In this document: piece by piece, positions 52,293 to 60,353 of the stretch | Numbering within the stretch: position 1 is the first letter of the stretch | Layout of the letters: every line of letters begins with the position of its first letter | Assembly (NCBI RefSeq): GCF_003014695.1 | Contig: NZ_PYAS01000013.1 | Span: 124,001-188,000, forward strand | Length of the DNA: 64,000 bases | Direction: 5' to 3' | Source: Dyadobacter jiangsuensis | Lineage (GTDB): Bacteria > Bacteroidota > Bacteroidia > Cytophagales > Spirosomataceae | Notes under the pieces: model-generated | The model's input: the letters and a program-made list of their open reading frames with translations, nothing else | What the model was told of the DNA's origin: nothing | The model's database searches: none | Position numbers and translations under genes: made by a program

Positions 52293-52300
52293 CAAAACTA
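52293..52300 (-). promoter_or_regulatory. Putative -7 promoter box for the mutase gene (TAGTTTTG)
   Basis: Perfect TAnnTTTG on the minus strand, 43 bases before the ATG at 52249. A TTG lies upstream, but at short spacing (14 bases). Confidence 0.5.
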
Positions 52301-52458
52301 CAAATTTTGAGACGCAATTAAGGGAGCCGAAACAGCAAAACCGCTTCTGTAACCTTCTGGACACGATTAAGCTCCCAATTTTATTTTTGGGTTTGCAGAT
52401 ACACTTTGTGACGATTAAATTGAATACCCGTTTCATCTGGAGAGATCAGGTATTTTTA

Positions 52459-52466
52459 TATCTTTG
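52459..52466 (+). promoter_or_regulatory. Putative -7 promoter box for dnaA (TATCTTTG)
   Basis: Perfect TAnnTTTG. The expected transcript start near 52471 leaves a leader of about 40 bases to the TTG at 52511, and almost none to the TTG at 52475. No -33 TTG at usual spacing. Confidence 0.55.
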
Positions 52467-52510
52467 CCGTCCTTTTGAACTATGATACTCAGAGTTTGGT
52501 AAATTATACA

Positions 52511-53938
52511 TTGGAAAGAATCAGCACAAATAGAGAGGTAGACCAGGTTTGGGATGCTTGCCTGAGGATTATTCAGCAGCACATTCCCGAGCAGAGTTTT
52601 AAGACGTGGTTTGAACCCATTCGTCCCTTAAAGCTCTATGGTAAAGTACTTACCGTGCAGGTTCCCAGCCAGTTTTTCTACGAATGGCTGGAAGATAACT
52701 ATGTCAATCTGCTGAGAAAGGCGCTGGATTACGCGATCGGCCGCGACGGTTTATTGGAATATTCCATTATTGTCGATACCGGTAACGAGAAGCACCAGCC
52801 GCTGACGATGAACGTCTCAACTCAGAAATCTCCAAATTATTCCAAGCCGGATAATTTCTCGACCGACCCTCGTATGGGGGCGAGCATGAAGGAGAAAGAC
52901 CAGGATTCGCTGACGCTCGATACCTATCTGAACCCCAATTATTCGTTCGATAACTTCATCGAAGGGGACTGTAACCGTCTCGCCCGCTCGGCTGGCTTCG
53001 CGGTAGCGCAGCGTCCGGGACTTACCTCGTTCAACCCGCTGATGATGTACGGCGGGGTAGGATTGGGTAAGACACACCTTGTGCAGGCGATCGGTAACTA
53101 CATTACCAACCATTACGAGAACAAGCTGGTGCTATACGTTTCTTCTGAGAAATTTACCAACCAGTTTATCAACTCGATCCGCAATAACACGCTGCAGGAA
53201 TTCACCGATTTTTACATGAAAGTGGATGTGCTCGCGATCGACGACGTGCAGTTTTTGTCAGGAAAGGAAAAGACGCAGGATACCTTCTTCCATATTTTTA
53301 ACCACCTGCATCAGCTCGGCAAGCAGATCATCATGACCAGTGACCGCCCGCCGCGCGAATTGCAAGGCTTGCAGGACCGTTTGCTATCCCGCTTCAAATG
53401 GGGCTTAACGGCCGATTTGCAGGCACCGGATTTCGAAACGCGTATCGCGATCATTCAGAAAAAAATCCAGTCGGAGGGCATTTCGATTGATTATGACGTG
53501 ATCGAATACATTGCGCACAGCGTGAACTCCAACGTAAGAGAGCTGGAAGGCGTGATCGTATCGCTGATGGCGCAGGCGTCGCTTACCCGCCGTAATATCG
53601 ATGTGGAGCTGGCGAAAAATACGCTGCGCAACATCGTGATGAACGAGGATAAGGAGGTAACGATTGACACTATTCAGGAGATCATCGCCGATTATTTCCA
53701 GGTATCCATTGCCGACCTGAAAAGCAAGAGCCGTAAGAAGGAGGTCGTGTATCCGCGCCAGCTGGCGATGTACCTCGCCAAAGAATACACCGATCTGCCG
53801 CTTAAATCCATCGGGTATCATTTCGGCGGCCGCGACCACAGTACGGTGATCCACTCGATCCAGAGCATTAACCTGCTCATGGACGAGACGCCAGACGTGG
53901 AAGAAACTTTGCAGAAGCTTCGCAGTTACTTCAAATAG
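52511..53938 (+). CDS. dnaA: Chromosomal replication initiator DnaA (non-ATG start)
   Basis: DnaA melts oriC and loads the helicase. Domain I is at about 1-80 ('VWDACLRIIQQHIPEQSFKTWFEPI'), domain III has Walker A 'GGVGLGKTH', Walker B 'VLAIDDVQFLSGKEKTQ' and 'TSDRPPRELQGLQDRLLSRF', and domain IV ends with 'YHFGGRDHSTVIHSIQSI', the DnaA-box-binding signature. There is no ATG in frame before domain I. Candidate starts are TTG at 52475, 52496 and 52511. I chose 52511 (476 residues, MERISTNREVDQVW), because the promoter position makes the others leaderless or very close. No obvious DnaA boxes flank the gene. Confidence 0.95.
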   Translation: MERISTNREVDQVWDACLRIIQQHIPEQSFKTWFEPIRPLKLYGKVLTVQVPSQFFYEWLEDNYVNLLRKALDYAIGRDGLLEYSIIVDTGNEKHQPLTMNVSTQKSPNYSKPDNFSTDPRMGASMKEKDQDSLTLDTYLNPNYSFDNFIEGDCNRLARSAGFAVAQRPGLTSFNPLMMYGGVGLGKTHLVQAIGNYITNHYENKLVLYVSSEKFTNQFINSIRNNTLQEFTDFYMKVDVLAIDDVQFLSGKEKTQDTFFHIFNHLHQLGKQIIMTSDRPPRELQGLQDRLLSRFKWGLTADLQAPDFETRIAIIQKKIQSEGISIDYDVIEYIAHSVNSNVRELEGVIVSLMAQASLTRRNIDVELAKNTLRNIVMNEDKEVTIDTIQEIIADYFQVSIADLKSKSRKKEVVYPRQLAMYLAKEYTDLPLKSIGYHFGGRDHSTVIHSIQSINLLMDETPDVEETLQKLRSYFK

Positions 53939-53978
53939 GTTTTGACGTATCAATGTTCAGGAAAAGCCCCTGAACAAC

Positions 53979-54846
53979 GTGGTACCAAAACCTATTCTAC
54001 TTTCCCGGGAGCAGATCGACGCTCAAATCTGGGACAATCACATTCACAATAGCCGGCAAGGCGTGATTTACGCATTAAGCTGGTACCTTGATATTGTTTG
54101 CGAGCAATGGGAGGCGCTGGTGTGGCCTTCTATGTCCGACATCTCCATCGCAATGCCTTTGCCCGTCAGGAGGAAGTTTGGTAGGCCGGTTTTGTGCCAG
54201 CCATTGTTTTGTCAGTATTTGGGGATTTTTTCACGACAAACGCTGAATGGCGCGCAATGCGATGCGTTTCTTGAAGCTTTGAAAAGGCAGTTTCCCTACA
54301 TTTCCTGTTACGCGTTCAATCCTGAAAACTTTGCATTAATGAGTAAGCTCAGTCCATCGGGTTTTGAGATCGAGGTATTTCAAACGCATTGGCTGAGCCT
54401 GGATCAATCCTATACCGACCTCCGTGCAGGGTATTCGAGGGACAGGAAGAAAAACCTGAAAAGGGGCAGTAATACAGCCTGGAAGACCTTTGAATCGGAT
54501 GATTTTGAGCCGCTACTAACGCTTTTTGCGCAGAATCACGCTCCTGGCATCGGGAGAATCAAAGCCGAGGCATATAGGATGCTAAAAATGCTTGGAATGG
54601 AGTGCATTAGAAATGACCATGGCCGCCTGTTGCATGTGCGGGCAGGCGTACATATTCGAGCGGGCGTATTGCTCACGCGCTACCACGGACGAGCAATTTA
54701 CCTTTTTAATGCCGCCGACCATGCAGGCGAAGGGAAATGCCAGAGCGGTAATGCTTGACGCTTATCTGAAAACCTGGGAGGGGCTCATTTTTCCTTTAAG
54801 TGATTCGGCTGGATTTTTAGTACACTTTTCGACTTTTAATGCCTAA
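53979..54846 (+). pseudogene. GNAT/FemAB-like acetyltransferase gene, frameshifted near the 3' end
   Basis: The first frame gives 259 codons (53979 to a TGA at 54758): 'ISIAMPLPVRRKFGRPVLCQPLFCQYLGIF' (a motif of a Bacteroidota GNAT family with lipid or peptidyl substrate, key part 'FGRPVLCQPLFCQYLGIF'), 'YLFNAADHAG'. After that, the continuation 'KGNARAVMLDAYLKTWEGLIF' is found in the next frame and runs to a TAA at 54846. So one base is extra or two are missing near 54731. The further C terminus looks degraded as well. Either a real pseudogene or a sequencing error. It follows dnaA by 40 bases. Confidence 0.65.
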
Positions 54847-54849
54847 CAA

Positions 54850-55460
54850 AGGCTTTGTTAGAGCGCATTTGGACCATCTGCATCACCTGCCCTTTGCATG
54901 TGCGGAAGAAGCGCGTTTGGTACCCCGTATCGCTAACCAAGCCTAGATGCGGATAGAGCACTTCATACCGATTGTTGACGATGCAGGAATATTTCTTTTA
55001 TTGGTAACCGTGAGCACAGCAACCGAATCCAGCCACCTAGGCCACAAAATAGGTTGTAACTTACTGGAACTTTTGAGCATGTTCTCTTTTCTATGCGTTG
55101 CACTGTCAAGCTCGTTGTATTTTACCCGAACTATTCAAGCCAACTGATATCATGCCGATGATTTCATATTGGACTTTCAAGCCGAATCTGTAAACTGAGG
55201 GAGCTCAAATTTGTCATATAATAGTCTGACTTTAAATTCAAAAAGTCATAATATATCCTGACGTTAATCTCGATAGAGGAGGAGCAGAAGCTAAGGTGCG
55301 TGACATCCACGATTGCTGCATTGTCAATATATAGCAATTACTTTCTCAAAAGTCGCAAAAAATGGTTTCGCCCAACCAGCCGCCATCACCGAACCGGCAA
55401 CAATCACTTGACAATTCCTCCCTACTGAGGCAAGTTAGCGACATCAAGACTCACAACGTG
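54850..55460. other. Gene-poor, AT-rich stretch with a degenerate operator copy
   Basis: About 610 bases between the decayed GNAT gene and the MobA gene. A weak frame at 54947-55147 has no family match. The only structured part is a degenerate palindrome at 55213-55262. The rest has no recognisable gene. The region looks like decayed or mobile DNA. Confidence 0.5.
55213..55262. repeat. Degenerate copy of the MobA-type palindrome
   Basis: Left arm 55213-55231 (GTCATATAATAGTCTGACT) and right arm 55244-55262 pair at 13 of 19 positions with a 12-base gap. Left arm matches the left arm of the palindrome at 55461-55513 at 13 of 19 positions, with the same layout. Confidence 0.45.
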
Positions 55461-55513
55461 TGTAAGATTATATTTTGACTAAAATGGCTATAAAGTCAGA
55501 ATATAATCTTACA
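55461..55513. promoter_or_regulatory. Large palindrome upstream of the Xre-type MobA gene (probable operator)
   Basis: 20-bp arms (55461-55480 and 55494-55513) with one mismatch and a 13-base spacer. It ends 33 bases before the MobA ATG at 55547, a natural place for autoregulation by the Xre protein, and a similar degenerate copy lies about 250 bases upstream. Confidence 0.65.
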
Positions 55514-55546
55514 TTAGTAATATAAAAGTCAAAGCATTCTTTTATC

Positions 55547-56005
55547 ATGTCTCGTAAAAACTTACAAATCCAGCAGATAGGCAGCAAATTAAGTGCGTTC
55601 AGCGCAACTAAAAATATTGCAACACCGCCTACGGGATGGATTAAAGCAGTCCGTACTGCGATAGGAATGTCCATGCAGCAATTGGGCGCTAAACTTTCAA
55701 TAACCAAACAGAGCGTTCAGGATATTGAAAAACGAGAACAAGAAGGCTCAATTACATTGAAATCACTACGCGAGGCAGCTAATGCGATGGACATGGACTT
55801 AGTCTACGGCTTAGTTCCCAAAGATGGTTCACTTGATCAGTTAATCGATCGGAAAGCCAGGGAATTAGCGACTAAAATTGTAATGCGAACTTCGACCACA
55901 ATGAAGCTGGAAGACCAGGAAAACTCCAAAACTCGCATAAAGAATGCGATCGAGGAAAGGGCCCTTTCCATCAAAAACGATATGCCTAAAATTCTATGGG
56001 ATTAA
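55547..56005 (+). CDS. Mobile mystery protein A (Xre-family regulator)
   Basis: 152 residues. 'QIGSKLSAFSATKNIATPPTGWIKAVRTAIGMSMQQLGAKLSITKQSVQDIEKREQEGSITLKSLREAANAMDMDLVYGLVPK' is the mobile-mystery-protein-A layout: an N-terminal arm, an Xre helix-turn-helix with 'QSVQDIEKREQ', and 'MDLVYGLVPK'. Key motifs are therefore the HTH at about 45-85 and a C-terminal helix. Proteins of this kind are found with a Fic protein on mobile DNA and act as repressor or antitoxin. The next gene starts 10 bases before its stop, as usual for the pair. Confidence 0.85.
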   Translation: MSRKNLQIQQIGSKLSAFSATKNIATPPTGWIKAVRTAIGMSMQQLGAKLSITKQSVQDIEKREQEGSITLKSLREAANAMDMDLVYGLVPKDGSLDQLIDRKARELATKIVMRTSTTMKLEDQENSKTRIKNAIEERALSIKNDMPKILWD

Positions 56006-56591
56006 ATCTTGAATACATTCCAGGCCAAACACCCTTAGATGAAGAAGAAAAGGAGGGACTCTTGATACCCACGATAGCAACAAGAGGGGAACTAGATGAA
56101 TTCGAACAGCAGAATATAGAGGATGCCATCCAGTGGCTATTAACGCGAAAGTTGAGGTCGGAAGCGATTCTAACAGAAAAATTCATACTCGATCTACACA
56201 AGCGATTGTATGGAAACGTATGGGCATGGGCTGGCCGGATCCGAAATAGTAATAAAAATCTAGGTATCGATAGGTGGCAAATTTCAACCGCGTTGCGCAC
56301 ACTACTGGACGACATATTATTCTGGATTCAAAATGAGACCTTTCCCCCGATGAAATCGCGGTAAGATTCAAACATAGAATTGTGAGCATCCACTGCTTTC
56401 CTAACGGAAATGGTCGTCATAGCCGCTTGATGGCCGACGTCATTATTGAGAAGATATACAACAAACCTGTTTTCAGTTGGGGAGCTGCAGATTTGAGTGC
56501 TCATAATGACGTACGAACGACATATCTGCGGAGCGTAAAGCTTGCTGATCAAGGAAGCATTGAATCACTAATAACTTTTGCCAGATCGTAA
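55996..56591 (+). pseudogene. Mobile mystery protein B (Fic-domain protein), frameshifted at a C5 run
   Basis: The first frame (55996 to a TAA at 56364) gives 122 residues: 'MGLNLEYIPGQTPLDEEEKEGLLIPTIATRGELDEFEQQNIEDAIQWLL' is the usual MobB N-terminal part, then 'LHKRLYGNVWAWAGRIR'. It ends 'FPPMKSR' after a CCCCC run near 56343-56347. One added C restores 'FPPDEIAVRFKHRIVSIHCFPNGNGRHSR', which holds the Fic active motif (His-x-F-x-x-G-N-G-R), and then to a stop at 56591. So the catalytic half is out of frame. Sequencing error, true loss or programmed/phase-variable slippage are all possible. Fic proteins mostly AMPylate proteins. Confidence 0.8.
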
Positions 56592-56970
56592 TGCCGCATC
56601 CCGTAGTAAAGAAATCTTGGTGTCGCCCCCACGTTTTACCGCATTGAAGAAGTTGACTGCCATTTGTTATCTCTTAAACACACGGACGGATTACAGCGAA
56701 TCAGCATACATGGGTATTTTCAGCAACGTCTATTTCAGAATTTGAAAATGGTTTGGATTGTAAAAGTGATGGGGGGCACGAAAAAACTTTTTGTGCTACA
56801 CCAACTTTCCAAATACTGCCCCACCGAGACCTTTGTAAACCAAAAACAAAACTCTCTGGCAAATCATTGATTATAAAATGCGTTATGCCATTTTAAAGAG
56901 TGATGCTATAACAGAAATGCATTAGCTTTCCCATTCAGGCAAATGCAAAACCTGCGGAAATGGCTGTTGG
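56592..56970. other. Gene-free stretch after the Fic gene
   Basis: About 380 bases with a weak 68-codon frame (56664-56870) that resembles nothing known and shows no start signal. No strong hairpin or repeat was noticed. Confidence 0.5.
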
Positions 56971-57783
56971 TTAAAACCAGGCAATATCTCTTTTCAGACC
57001 CTTGTAGGATTTTAAATCCATTTCCAGTGAGCCGATTTTAAGATCGACTTCGGCTTTCAATGGGATCTTATTCGAATCGTCGGAGACCCAAAGCGCCATC
57101 GGTTCCTCACCTTTGAAGAACTTATTGGTAGGGATTTGCGGAGACAAGCGCAGCACTTTGCTTTTGCCGAACTTGGTCTTGATCACATCCCTGCCCACAT
57201 AACGCACGCGGAGTTTGTAAACTTCACCATCAAAGAAGGTAGGAACTTCGATGATTTCGCCCTCGCGCACTTTGTCGAAATTGATAGTGCGCAGGAAAAA
57301 GTAGCCGCTGATGATATCGTGGATATTGTTGGGGACATTGTAAGTCTTGCTTTCATCCTTCACATTCGAAACCGCCTGATCTTTGCTATGATTGAAAAAC
57401 ACCGTTTCCTCTTTGCGGTATTTGTTTTCCTGGATCTGCCGCTCGAACATATGGGGGAGAATGGCAGTGGTGTCAATGTACGAACGCCACGTGTCACGCA
57501 CCCGTGATATTAGATCGAATGCTCCAACTGTCCGTCCTATTACGTTGACCCGGTAGCAGGGCCGGTTGTTAATCATCGAAACCGCCTTGCTTACCTCTAC
57601 TTTGGCCTCTGCGGCATTGATGAAGCCATAATGCACACGGTACTCAACCCGTTCGCCGGTTCCGAAGCTTCTGTTGTGAACCACGCGATCCATTTCCGCA
57701 CTCTCGTCGAACTGGCGGAAAGAGAACAGTAATGTGAATGTTGATATGGCTAATAGTAATGCGTACGATCTTTTCATGCTCAT
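56971..57783 (-). CDS. DUF3108 domain-containing periplasmic protein
   Basis: 270 residues; a second ATG two codons later is an equal candidate start. A signal-like hydrophobic segment (about 6-23), then a DUF3108 domain: 'GTGERVEYRVHYGFINAAEAKVEVS', 'YRVNVIGRTVGAFDLISRVRDTW', 'HDIISGYFFLRTI' and 'PMALWVSDDSNKIPLKAEVDLKIGSLEMDL'. The role of DUF3108 proteins is unknown, though they occur next to envelope genes. It starts seven bases after the upstream membrane aminopeptidase gene stop and is transcribed with it. Confidence 0.88.
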   Translation of the reverse strand: MSMKRSYALLLAISTFTLLFSFRQFDESAEMDRVVHNRSFGTGERVEYRVHYGFINAAEAKVEVSKAVSMINNRPCYRVNVIGRTVGAFDLISRVRDTWRSYIDTTAILPHMFERQIQENKYRKEETVFFNHSKDQAVSNVKDESKTYNVPNNIHDIISGYFFLRTINFDKVREGEIIEVPTFFDGEVYKLRVRYVGRDVIKTKFGKSKVLRLSPQIPTNKFFKGEEPMALWVSDDSNKIPLKAEVDLKIGSLEMDLKSYKGLKRDIAWF

Positions 57784-57790
57784 GATAACA

Positions 57791-58828
57791 TTACAGGGAA
57801 GGGTATTTGCCCTTTAAATGGTTCAGGTATTTCTTCAAATCCCCTTCGAACTTCTTTTCAAATTCCTGCCTGAAACTGTCCTGTTTCGATTTATAGGTCA
57901 GATAGCTGATAAAGTAAGCATTATTAGGAAGTTTTCCGTCGGGCCAGCGGTTTTTGTTTGTTAACGTACGCTTGCCTGAAAGAAGTGTATCCGTATCGCC
58001 GACGATATCCGTGATCAATTTCAACTTCAATGAGTCCTTTTCAGGGCTCGGAGTTGGATCGGGGCCGAATGTTTTATAAAGACTATCCAAACGGCCTGCC
58101 CCCCTAAGCATATGCCGCGAGTAGGCGTCATTATACCGTTTTGAATACTCGTATTGGCGCATTTGTTCCGAATCCCCACCGTATTTGTACTTCAAAAAAC
58201 GGATAGTGCCCTGGTCACCAACAAAACTGGCCAGGTTTTCATTGAGTTCCAGGTTATTTTTCACAAAAAGCGTACCATGTGTAAGTTCGTGCAATATCAG
58301 ATTAGTGAGGCTGCCGACCCGCCGGAGCAGCATGCTCGAAAGGATAGGGTCTTTCAGATAACCGAGCGTCGACCAGGCTGATACCTCGCCGATATCGGTG
58401 TCAAACCCATTGTCGATCAGCGCTTTTTCTTCGGTAACAGCGCGCGTCGAATCGAAATAGCCTTTGTAGGGGAACGTGCCGACGACCGGGAAATGCCATT
58501 GGTATGGTTCTATTTTATAGCGTTCCGAGGCTGTAATGAGCCATATAAGCGGCCGCCCGTGCTGATTGTAGAAGGTAGTATAATTATCCGACGGCGTTAG
58601 CCCCAGCGAGTCCACACCGAACTGCTTGATCTCCTGAATGAGGCGAATCCTCGCTTTGAGGGAATCGGGAAACGTTTTATCGGCCAGGACTTGGTCTACG
58701 TCCTCTACCTGCATGAGTATGCCAATTTGTCCTTTGGCCTGTAAAAAAGCGTAAGTGAGCACATCCCTTTGCCAAATGCCGAGTAATACCAGGACAGCCA
58801 GCACGGCAAGCAATATTTTCTTGATCAC
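57791..58828 (-). CDS. Membrane-anchored putative aminopeptidase (zinc metallopeptidase of the Aminopep family)
   Basis: 345 residues. One N-terminal transmembrane helix (about 3-20), then a zinc peptidase domain with His180-Glu181-x-x-His184 in 'LILHELTHGTLF' and the third ligand Glu197 in 'NELNENLASF'. This is the HExxH plus downstream E (gluzincin-like) pattern of the putative aminopeptidase family. 'FPYKGYFD' and 'DIGEVSAWSTLGYLKDPILSSML' are typical motifs. The catalytic domain would face the periplasm. First gene of a two-gene operon with the DUF3108 gene. Confidence 0.87.
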   Translation of the reverse strand: MIKKILLAVLAVLVLLGIWQRDVLTYAFLQAKGQIGILMQVEDVDQVLADKTFPDSLKARIRLIQEIKQFGVDSLGLTPSDNYTTFYNQHGRPLIWLITASERYKIEPYQWHFPVVGTFPYKGYFDSTRAVTEEKALIDNGFDTDIGEVSAWSTLGYLKDPILSSMLLRRVGSLTNLILHELTHGTLFVKNNLELNENLASFVGDQGTIRFLKYKYGGDSEQMRQYEYSKRYNDAYSRHMLRGAGRLDSLYKTFGPDPTPSPEKDSLKLKLITDIVGDTDTLLSGKRTLTNKNRWPDGKLPNNAYFISYLTYKSKQDSFRQEFEKKFEGDLKKYLNHLKGKYPSL

Positions 58829-58922
58829 AATTTCAACGTTAAAATGAATGCGGGTACCGCAGGACGGCCTTCATGGAGCGGACACCGGAAAATGGCTTGC
58901 CGGGGTACGCTGTTAGCGTTCG

Positions 58923-58930
58923 CAAAATTA
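58923..58930 (-). promoter_or_regulatory. Putative -7 promoter box for the aminopeptidase operon (TAATTTTG)
   Basis: Perfect TAnnTTTG on the minus strand, about 95 bases before the ATG at 58828. No -33 TTG at normal spacing. Confidence 0.5.
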
Positions 58931-59089
58931 GCCAATTGGCAGACATTTAGATATCGGGCTCCCAGCTTCTTCACCGTTTGATAATCTGTTATTCCCGCTT
59001 GCATATCGCCATTTTTAGCCTTGCTTCACAAACGCTGTAAAATGCGAAAATTTCGGGAAAAATTAAGTTTTAAGGCAAAAATCGGGTTG

Positions 59090-59117
59090 TTGTTTTAGTG
59101 GGAATTAGCTATTTTTA
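59090..59117 (+). promoter_or_regulatory. recA promoter (TTG-N17-TATTTTTA)
   Basis: -33 TTG at 59090-59092 and -7 box TATTTTTA at 59110-59117 (seven of eight to TAnnTTTG), with 17 bases between, the normal Bacteroidota spacing. Transcript start expected near 59122. Confidence 0.6.
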
Positions 59118-59141
59118 CAAAACAATAAAGACCCATTTACG

Positions 59142-59173
59142 AGCGGTTTTTGTCCTGCAAAAGCCGCTTTTTT
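59142..59173 (+). promoter_or_regulatory. Terminator-like hairpin in the recA leader
   Basis: Arms 59142-59152 (AGCGGTTTTTG) and 59158-59168 (CAAAAGCCGCT), with one G-T wobble and a five-base loop, then TTTTTT. It stands between the promoter and the recA ATG at 59205, so it may attenuate recA transcription. Confidence 0.6.
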
Positions 59174-59204
59174 ATGTACCAACCAAATTACTGTTACCAT
59201 TTCT

Positions 59205-60272
59205 ATGGCACAAGCAACAACAGATAAAGACAACAAACTAAAAGCGTTACAGACCACGCTCGAAAAGCTCGACAAGACTTACGGAAAAGGTACTGTGATG
59301 CGTCTGAGCGACACCAAAGTATTAGATATTCCGGTGATTTCGACCGGTTCACTGGGTCTTGACCTCGCGCTTGGCGTAGGCGGTGTTCCCCGCGGCCGTA
59401 TCGTGGAGATCTACGGACCTGAATCGTCAGGTAAAACTACACTGTCGATGCACTGCATTGCCGAGGCGCAGAAAAAAGGCGGGCTGGCAGCATTTATCGA
59501 TGCGGAGCATGCATTCGACAGAACTTACGCGGAGAAGCTCGGTATCGATACCAGCAATCTCCTTATTTCGCAGCCCGACAGCGGTGAGCAGGCACTCGAA
59601 ATCGCCGAGCACCTGATCAGCTCCGGTGCGGTTGACATTATCGTTATCGACTCCGTGGCCGCATTGGTACCACGTGCCGAGCTGGAAGGCGAAATGGGCG
59701 ACAGCAAGATGGGCTTGCAGGCACGCTTGATGTCCCAGGCACTTCGTAAACTGACCGGTGTGATTAACAAAACAGGCTGCTGCTGTATCTTCATCAACCA
59801 GCTTCGTGAGAAGATCGGTGTGATGTTCGGTAATCCTGAGACTACCACCGGTGGTAATGCATTGAAATACTACGCATCCGTGCGTCTGGATATTCGCCGT
59901 GTAGGCCAGATCAAGGAAAGCGCTGACGCGATCCTGGGTAACCGCACACGTGTGAAGGTTGTTAAAAACAAAGTAGCGCCTCCATTCAAAGTGGTGGAAT
60001 TCGATATTATGTACGGAGAAGGCGTTTCCAAAGTAGGGGAGATTATCGACCTTGCGGTGGAGCTCGACATCGTGAAAAAATCAGGCTCATGGTTCAGCTA
60101 CGAAGGCAACCGCCTCGGACAAGGCCGTGACGCCGTGAAAGCGCTGATCAAAGACAATCCGGAGCTGATGGACGAGCTGGAAGGTAAAATCCGTGGCCAG
60201 GTGAATACCGATCCCGATTCATTGATCGACACCAGCGAGCCAAATGTTGCCGACGACGGTTCTCCGGAATAA
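59205..60272 (+). CDS. recA: Recombinase RecA
   Basis: 355 residues, a normal RecA. RecA coats single-stranded DNA, pairs homologous strands and triggers LexA-type cleavage. Walker A 'GPESSGKTTL', 'IDAEHAFD', Walker B 'DIIVIDSVAALVPRAE', L2 loop region 'GVMFGNPETTTGGNALKYYASVRLDIRR' (key part 'GNPETTTGG') and the acidic C-terminal tail are all present. It is preceded by its promoter and a terminator-like leader hairpin, and followed by a strong terminator, so it is monocistronic. Confidence 0.98.
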   Translation: MAQATTDKDNKLKALQTTLEKLDKTYGKGTVMRLSDTKVLDIPVISTGSLGLDLALGVGGVPRGRIVEIYGPESSGKTTLSMHCIAEAQKKGGLAAFIDAEHAFDRTYAEKLGIDTSNLLISQPDSGEQALEIAEHLISSGAVDIIVIDSVAALVPRAELEGEMGDSKMGLQARLMSQALRKLTGVINKTGCCCIFINQLREKIGVMFGNPETTTGGNALKYYASVRLDIRRVGQIKESADAILGNRTRVKVVKNKVAPPFKVVEFDIMYGEGVSKVGEIIDLAVELDIVKKSGSWFSYEGNRLGQGRDAVKALIKDNPELMDELEGKIRGQVNTDPDSLIDTSEPNVADDGSPE

Positions 60273-60292
60273 GCTTTTGAGCTAAGTCATAA

Positions 60293-60322
60293 AAAATGCC
60301 CTGTTTGTAGCAGGGCATTTTT
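60293..60322. terminator. Hairpin terminator after recA
   Basis: Arms AAAATGCCCTG (60293-60303) and CAGGGCATTTT (60311-60321), loop of seven, flanked by T's and A's, so it works in both directions (recA plus, AAA+ gene minus). Confidence 0.85.
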
Positions 60323-60353
60323 GTTTGTTGGCTATTTGAGCGGCTAAGGCCTG

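Larger units (their letters stand above)
58829..59204. other. Divergent regulatory region between the aminopeptidase operon and recA
   Basis: A 376-base gap without a gene. It holds a promoter box for the minus-strand operon (58923-58930), and the recA promoter (59090-59117) and leader hairpin (59142-59173). No SOS-type box with a recognisable consensus was found. Confidence 0.6.

Noticed and set aside
52250..52510. Possible origin of replication next to dnaA
   Set aside because: No DnaA-box-like sequences and no AT-rich repeats were seen. Only promoters for the two divergent genes are supported.
54947..55147. 66-codon frame with a hydrophobic stretch
   Set aside because: No family, no start context, lies in decayed AT-rich DNA; probably chance.
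56664..56870. 68-codon frame after the Fic gene
   Set aside because: No recognisable motif and no promoter or ribosome-binding signal; probably chance.
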